A program made the translations under genes and the position numbers. The notes below the pieces were generated by a model that worked only from the letters and a program-made list of their open reading frames with translations, searched no databases and was not told the DNA's origin. Source: Bacteroidaceae bacterium (lineage in GTDB: Bacteria > Bacteroidota > Bacteroidia > Bacteroidales > Bacteroidaceae). From it: DNA of 64,000 nucleotides. Each line of letters starts with the position of its first letter. Positions within the stretch are counted from its first letter, which is position 1. Location: NCBI GenBank assembly GCA_017555875.1, contig JAFZFN010000032.1, positions 50,343 to 114,342 of the forward strand, written 5' to 3'. Shown piece by piece: positions 8,264 to 17,200 of the stretch.

Positions 8264-11200
8264 TTACTTAATCACTACCTTGCGTCCACCAACGATGTAT
8301 ACGCCCTTGGCGGGGTTCTCTACGCGGCGACCCATCAGGTCGTAGATGAATTCTGAATTCTGAATTTTCAATTCTGAATTTTCAATTCCTGTGCTTCCGT
8401 CACCTTCGAAGCGGATGGCGAGTGAGCGTACACCCTGAGCGGCTTCAGTCAGATCCAAATAAGCCTTGTTGTTAAAGACATAGAATGTACCCTTTTCCTT
8501 ACGGTAGAAGCCAGCCTTCTCGTTCTCTACTGCAAGTACGTAGGTGGTGTAGTCCTCTGCTACGGTTACCGCTTTCTTGCTGCCATCCTTGTTGTCTGCA
8601 GCCTCGAAGCCCACGAGCATGTTGCCCTCTATGGCATTGCCATAGCTGATTGAGGGAATGAAGTTATAGGTCTTAGCCACCTCACTGCGAATCACTGCAC
8701 CAGTGTGAGCAGGAATGATGCCTGTAAGCTCGGTCATGACGAGCTCACCATTTGCAGGAGCATTCTTTGCCACGTAAGCCTGCACACCCTCGGGAATAGC
8801 CATCGCCTCAGAAGCGTAGAAGGTACCGATCTTGTACTCACCGATGGTGCTGTTTACGGTATAGAGAGTATAAGCATCATCAGTAAGTTCCTCGATGGTA
8901 TAGGGGATATATACCATGCAGTAACCGCTAGGCTCCTCCTCGAAGAAGAAGGCGATGCGGCCATCGGCCTGACTGATCATAGTAGAGTAGCATGAGCCCT
9001 TGGTGCTCACGTGGATACCCTTGGTCCAGCCCTGTGCAAAAGTGGTAGATGTGTACTTGTTGGTACCATCCTCGTTGTACTCCATCTCCTTATAATAGAT
9101 AGCCACATTGTCTCGGCCACCACCTGTAGGTATTGACTGGAACATAAGGTCACAGATGCGACCGCTCACCTTGTGGATAGCCTTCACCTTGTAGATTTCA
9201 CCATTGGTGCTGTTGCCACCAAAGCTGAGGCCACCCTCTACCTCATTACTTCCTACTTCGCCCATCCAAGAACCCGTTGTATAGGTATCATCAGCGAAGG
9301 TGAAGAGGTTAAAGTAACGACCATTGTATTTACGGCTTGAGAGGACTACAGTACCATCGGGAAGTTCCTCAACCTTAGGTTCGTTACCCCACTTTGAAGC
9401 ACTGTTTTCATAACCGAGATCACCGAGCACGTTCCAAGTCTGACCGAAGTCATCAGAGTAGATGACATAGTTGTGGTGCTGACGCTGAGTCTTGGTTACG
9501 TTCCATACAGCGCAGTACAGACGATAGTACTCGCCCTTCTTCACTACGCGGCTCTGACAGATCTTACCGGCACCGATAAACATGGATGCAGCATGTACGT
9601 TGCCATCCTTGTCCACAAACTTGGGATAGATGTCATAGGTCACCTCTTCAGGCTGTCCATATACCCACTTCTCACCATCGTGTTCGATGTAGAGGCGTGA
9701 GATACGGTTGGGATTTTCGTTCTCTCCACCTTCGCCATAGTTACCATCCCAGCAAGTGCGGTTACCACACACGCTCATCACAAGCACCTTGTTGCTTTCG
9801 CGGTCAGCTACGATAGCGGGGTCACCATAGCCCATCTTCCAGATACCGTCGTTGATATGTCCAAGTCCGTCAGCGATGGTACGCTCCTCAGTCCATGTTA
9901 CACCATTGTCTGAAGATACACGGCATACGAGGTCTACCTCACCATAACCTATATCATTACCGCAAGGACGATAGTCACAGATTGCGAAGATATCACCATT
10001 GGGTGCGGTTGCGATAGCGGGGATACGATAGGGATGTCCGTCTCTGGGTGAGTAGTAGAGCGTACGCTCATCATTAGCAGTGTAAGATACTGTAACTACT
10101 CCGTCATTCTCGGTGCAACCGTTGAAGGTGTATCCGCGATAGGTCATTGAAGAAACCTCATAGGTAGCGCCTACGGGGAGATAGAGTGCCTGACCTGCTA
10201 CACTGTTAAGAATGCGGGTAGTGCTTGCCTTACCATTCACGGTGAAGGTGAGTTCTGCCACACGGGGGCTGCTCTCCCAAACCTTATCAACCTCTACGTT
10301 GAGTGTCAAAGGCTTGTTCACATCGGCCATCTCTACCATCCAGTAGCTACCTGTGTTGCTTGCACCAGTAGCATAGAGTTTGAGTTCACCACCAGCACCA
10401 CCATACATATTGATACCCAAGTTAGAGGTATTGGTGTTATGTGTAGGAACAAGAGCATAACCAAAGTCTTGCTCAATCAACTTCCAACTTGCTTCGGTAT
10501 CACTCTCAAGAGTTGCCAAGCTACCATTACCATAGGTTTCTGCGGTCACCTTGAGTGCCTTTGTGTTACCTGCAGCCTTGTTGTAGAGTACGAAGCTCTC
10601 AGCAGTACCTACAAGGCACCACAACTGCTTCTCATCAGCATAGTCGAGTGTTGCGGTCTTACCCTTAACCTCAGTCGAAGTGGTCTCCGTTGTTGCCCAA
10701 TAGTTCTTGTTAGAGCAGTTGCTTAGGCGTACCCACTTCTCGCCATAGGTGGTAGAAAGGAATGCAGGAGCGAACTCTGCAGTGAAGGTACGGTTAGATG
10801 TCAATGTGGCAATCTCCACAGGAGTTGACACCTTAATACCCTTCTCATACAGGCCTGTAAGCGTGTGGCTATTGCTATTGATGGTAAGCTGAGAATCGGT
10901 AATACCCAAACCATTGAACACTGTCCATACAGCAGGAAGTGCCTTGGTTGCGCCATTCCATGTAGCAGTAGCACCTGCATTAGCGGGACCCTCTACGGTG
11001 AGTGTGCGCACCTTTACCTCCTCAACGATGAAGTCATGTGCTGCATCATTGCCATTATCACTACCACAATGGTCAATATAGTAGTTGTCATTGCTACGAG
11101 CAGCATGGAGGTATGATGTTGCAGCAATCTTAACCTTACCCTCGACTGTACCTTCAGTGAAGGTTACGTTACCACCTTCGGTTTGCAAACCACGTGTACC

Positions 11201-14200
11201 ACCATCTTCTTTCAGGTACTTACCTGTGCTGATAGACTTCAGTCTGAGGTTACCATTTACATCCTCTACAAAGAAGATAGAGCCTTCGCCCTTCTCGGCA
11301 GTCATGGCAAGACCCTTCACAGATGAATTGGTGCTCTGCATATACAGCACACCTACATTGCCACCAAAGTCATAGCCGATACGATAGTACTTGCCAGCCT
11401 TGGGGAGGTTAGAAGCGGCTGCGCCAGGAATGTTCAGACCAGTTACGGTGATAGCACCATTAGTCTGGTTCAACGCATCACCATTACCTTGACCTACAAA
11501 GTAGCGCAAGGTGTACTCACCTGCAGGTACATTGTTCAATGTATAGACGTTGTTACTATGGCTTCCACCCGTGGTGCCATGGTGATAATCTGAAGCTACC
11601 ACTGTGCCCTCGGCATTCACGAGGTCTACACCAAGGATGTTCAACTTGTGGCTACCACCAGAGAACACGAAAGTAGCAGTAACATTGCCAGCGACAGGAG
11701 CAACAACAGCAGTCTCAGCCTTGTGTACTGCCAAACCATTTACAGATACAGCTTCAGGATACTCGCCAGCTGCGAGGGCTGTAGCGTTCCAAGGAGCTAA
11801 CGGGCTAGCTGTCCAATATTGTCTAAACTCTGCAGGCTCTTCAGGGGTGCGCTCCTGAGTGAAGTCGATAACTACCTCATCACCCTTTGCGCAAGGAATG
11901 GTAGCGATGCCATTCTCGTCAACCTCTACAGTCACTTCTTCACCATCAACGGTAATCATTGCGTTGGCGATGTCCATAGCACCACGGTTGCAACGTACCT
12001 TAAGCTCTGCACCTGCATTGCTTACGATAGTCACCTGCTGTGCCTTACCATCCTTCCAGTTGAAGTCAACGGTAAAGTTACCCATAGCCTTCATGCCAGT
12101 CACAGCACCGATTCTTTCCCATACTGTGGGCAATGCAGGAAGCACGTTGATGTAACCGTGAGCACTCTGCATCAACATTTCTGCGATACCTGAACATACA
12201 CCGAAGTTACCGTCAATCTGGAAGGGTGCGTGTGAGTCGAAGAGGTTGTAGTAGATACCACCTGCACCAGCGTTGGTGCCATAGTCGGTAGAGTGCTTCA
12301 ACGCGTTCTTAATAATAAGGTGTGCGTGATCACCATCCTGGGCACGTGCCCAGAGGTTCACCTTCCAACCCATTGACCAACCTGTAGCAGCATCGCCACG
12401 GAGCTTGAGTGAGTTCACCGCAGGCTCGAAGAACTCGCTCTCGGGAGTAATCTGGTCCATGGGGAAGAGGGCCATCAAGTGTGAGAGGTGACGGTGGCCA
12501 GGGTCATCACTTACGTCATAGGGGCTATACTTCCACTCACGGAGGATGATGTCGCCTTGGTTTACACCATTGCGGGGGTTGGTCCACTGGGAATTGAGGG
12601 CAGTGTTTGCAGTGTAAACCTCTGTATGCAAGCCCTTATCGGTCTTCGCCAAGTAGTCATTGAGCGTTGCAATCTGCTCATCGGTCAAGTTTATGTTTTC
12701 ACGACCGAGAATCTTGATAGCATCCGAAATGTTCTGGAAGAGATAACTGATCATCTGCTGTGCGTGAGCCGTACCATCTTCGCTATTATGAGCGTTTTGC
12801 TCGGCGCTATACTCGTTAGGCGCCACATAAGTGCCATCGGGGTCAAACTTATAAGCAGTGCCCTTATAACCACTGTTCTGCGTAGCGCTATCATATCCCT
12901 TATCAGGGATCAAGCGGTGGAACCAGAATTCTGCAGCGCTCCACATTACGGGGAATGCTTGCTTCAAGAACTCCTTGTCCTGAGTATAGCGATAGTGCAT
13001 CCAGAGGTGGCTGGTGTACCATACATTGGCCACGAGGTAGTTGCTACCCCACTCACTCATACTGTTATAGAGTGAAGTCTCGGTGAGCACGCTCCAGCCT
13101 TGACCTCCGTTGTATTTTTCGGCAACCTTCTTCCAACCCTCGCTCTGTGCACCACGGATGATGAAGTTCAAGAAGGGCTTGTGCAAATCACTGAGGTTGG
13201 TGATCTCGGTGGGCCAGTAGTTCATCTGGATGTTGATGTTCGTATGAACGTCAGAGTTCCAGGGAGAGTCAGATGCACGGTCGTTCCAGATACCTTGCAG
13301 GTTGTTGGGGGCTGCGATGGGGTTACGGTTTGAGCTGATAGCGAGGTAACGACCATAGTGGAAGTAGAGTTGTTCCAAGAAGAGATGGTCGTTGCTGGTG
13401 CTTGTCCCCTCGGTGTTATTAGGATAGTAATTATCCACCAAAGTCTTTGTGTCTACCGTAGGAGTAGTAAGCCCGAGGTCGAGTGTCATACGACCCGTAA
13501 TTTCTTTGAAGTTTGCTACATGTGCAGATTTTACCGTTGCGTAACCCTTAGTGTGAGCCTCCTCAATAGTAGTCTTAGCTTTGGCGTTGACTTCCGCGGG
13601 AGTATCTGCAGTGAAGTAGTTGTTGACTTCAGCGACATCACCATTGAAGTTTGTTGCAGCCTTGAGGTAGAAAGTTACTTCAGAAGCGTTTCTTACCTCA
13701 ATGCCGTTGTCGGTTGTGATGATTTCAGCATTGTTGTCTGCATAAACATGTACGCGAGCAGCATAGTTGACAGCAGTCAGTGCACCAGAGAATGAAGCCA
13801 TGCCATTCTCATACTTCACATTGCTGTTATTGGTTACGTACTTCGCATCAAGTTCGCTTTCAGCCTCCAACTTAAAGAGGAGGTGCATCTTGTCGGTACC
13901 TTCGCTCTTGTACTGTGCTGCAATCACCTGGGCGGGAGCTGAGCTGAAGTACTTGCGTGTCTGCTTGGTACCATTCTTGTTGGTGAATTGCACACCTGCC
14001 ACACCCTCTTCGATGTCGAGGTAGCGCACATAGTCGGTCACACCTTCAGAGATGGTTTCGTCAAGGTTCTTGATGAACAACGAGCCAAAGTTGAAGTAGG
14101 TACGGTTACCACCGCCAGCACCTACCACATTGGCAGGGCCGCTCCAGAGGGTCTTCTCGTTGAACTGAATCTCCTCCTTCAATACGCCACCGAATACCAT

Positions 14201-17200
14201 ACAGCCAAGTTCACCGTTACCCAAGGGAAGCGCATACTCCATCCAGGGATAGCTAACGCCTGTAGCCATAGCTGAGGTCTTATACCACAAGGTGTTGGCA
14301 TTGTCGGGAGTGAATGAGGCTACACCCTGAATCAATGAAGCATCGAGTTCTTCCTTCGCTTCGGGAGTGATGGGAATGATTTCATCAACGTAGTCGTTAT
14401 AATTTACAGCGTTGATGTAGAACTTACTACCTTGGTCATCGCCTGCAGCATCACTGCTATTCCAAAGAGCGAGGTAGTCGCCACGCTTGTTCCAGTAGTT
14501 GTTAGCAGAGCCTTGAATCTTGATGCGACCATCGGTGCCGTCAAACTTAATGTTGCCGTCAAAGATTGTCTTATAACCTTCAGCATCAGGAGCAACCATT
14601 GATGCGCGTGCATTACCTTCACTACCTGTCATACCCAATACCTTTGAGAGACCAGTTGTGTAGTTATAGACTTGGTAACCATCAGTTTCATTACCCACAA
14701 AAGCCCAAAGACCTCTTCTATCCTTGATGCTTGAGCTATTAGTCAACTTGAGGTAGCCATCCTCATCGCAATAGTCGGGAGCCAAGCTCACGTAGCCACC
14801 GTGACCATTCTTGATGGTGTAGAACTGAGTGGTAGAAGGCATATAGCTGATGTAGATGGTCTCGCCCACTACATTGACCATAGCCATCATGCCAGCAACA
14901 GTGTTTGCCTGGAGTGTGGCAAGGTCGAAGTCCATAGCCACTGAAGCACCGTTGGCATATTGCTTGTCGCCATGGCTAGCGCCTGCGCCATTGTTGTCTG
15001 TACCGAGCACTGCCAGTGTATATACCTTGGGAGTCACGGTGATTGTGATGCTTGCAGAAACGTCCGAGCCATCCTTGGCGGTAGCTGTGATGGTCACCTC
15101 ACCCTCAGCTACGGGAGTGATGATGCCGTTATCCACAATAGCCACTTCGGTGTTACTGCTGGTCCAAGTCAGTGATTGGTTAGCATCGGTAGGTGAAACT
15201 ACCGCATTTATCTTCAAGGTCTTGTTGGCAGGCACCTCGCGCACATCGTTCTCAGTGCTGAGGGTGATGCTCTCTGCCTTGACAGTCTTCTCACTACCAT
15301 CAAACACATATACCGATGAACCTGGAATAGTTACAGTAATCTCAGCGTCGATATCGAGTTGTTCACCCTCTGCGAATCCAGTGAGCGCTGCTTGGTCGTC
15401 AAATGCTTTGGTGAAGGTGATGGTTGAACTTGTGATATACTCAGGGATTTCGAGCACCTCACGCAAGGTAAAGGTAAACTCCTGTGCATCATTGGCACCG
15501 TTACGGAGTGTGAGCACTGCTTTCTGTCCGTTCCATGCTGCCCAGCCGTAAACCTCAGCCTTAGCGCCTGTCCAGGGGTTGCCACCCACCCAGTGGATGT
15601 CGGGGAGCACATCGGCATTCTTGCGCTGCCACTGCATACACTTGGCAATCTCGCCCCAGAGTTCACCAGCCTTACCGGTAGCGGGGTTCACGAGCTCGTT
15701 GGTCAACTTATAGTCGTTATACAACTCTACCATGCCCGAACCGCAGGCGAAGGCGCAGCGGAGCTCGTTAAGTACAGACTTCCAGTCGCGGCTGAAACCA
15801 GCAGGACCGCCAAACTCGGTGAAGATGAATCCGTGGGTCATCAAGGTGTTGATGGGGCAAAGCGGTGAGTTCTGCACGTAGTTCTGGTATACCAAGCGGT
15901 CGCGGTAGGTAATCCAGTTCTCACGGTTATTGCTGTTGTTACCGATAGTACCATCGTCCTTCTCCTGACGCCAGATAGCATCGGTGTGTTGGAACCAGAA
16001 GGGCGAAGCCCATGTGCCTACGGTAGTATTGAGGAACACATCTTCCTTGATGCTACGCAATACCTTCTCGGCCATGATGATGGCCTCGGCATTCTCGTTA
16101 CCTACAGCACCAGGATCGGGGCCTACCGATGAGAACTGCGCTGAGATGCCGTCGAACTTGAAGAAGCGGAAGTCGTAGCCATAACCATGGAGTAAGTTGG
16201 TCACAGCATTCACAAATACCTCGTAGTAGAGGGGGTTAGAGAGCTGCATGCCACCCGTCTTGGTCGAGTTCCAATAGTTCTTACGATAGCCACCCGAAGT
16301 GCCATAGCCACCTACCGGGCCGAGCCAAGCACCTTGACCAGCGCCCATCTCGCGACCGATCTTGTCCATATTGGTAAAGCCATTGGGGAATCCTGAGTGG
16401 AACTGCCACTCACCATAGGTATCCCAACCATCGTCCCATACGAAGGCGTAGGGAGCCTCACCATACTTGTCGTAGAGTTGAGCCTTCCACTCGCGGAGGA
16501 TGGGCAAACAGTCCTCTTCGGTAAAGTTCTCGTGCTCAGATCCAGGAGCGGCATTGTTGCGGTCGATGTTAATCTCGTACCAAGAGATGTAGGCAGGCAC
16601 TGCACGCCAGGGCACTGCACGCTCACGCTCTGAGTAGCAGAGGAACGAGCGGCGAGCCTGTCCGGGAGCAATCACACCCACTACGGCACCGATGTTCCAC
16701 TCCTCGTCAGCCTTCAATGTAGTCACACGGCTCCACTTACCAGAGATTGGCGTAGTAGCAGGAGCTACGAGGTGGAGGGTGTAATCAACAGAGAGTTTGA
16801 GGTTGATGTTACCCGTAGAATTGATATTCTCTGAATTGTCAGCAAAGTAACGAATAGTATAGGTACCAGGTGCAAATACATTGAATTTATATACGTTTGC
16901 ACTCTTTTCTGTACCCGTATATCCTGCGTGGTAGTCATCCACAGCCACATTGCCTGTAGCATCCAAAAGGTCCACACCTACCATGTTGAGGCGGGCACTT
17001 CCTGATGCATAAAGGAACTCGACGCTCAGCACACCGGCCGAGGTGATGGTAATCTGCTGCTTAATGACGCGAGCGTTCTCATCGGTACAACCCGCCTCGT
17101 TTACACGATTAGGAACTTCATCAGCAGGCATTGTCTTCCAATCTGAGGGTGTCCATGCATCGGCAAGGGTCTCATCTTCGCCAATGATACCGAGCACATC

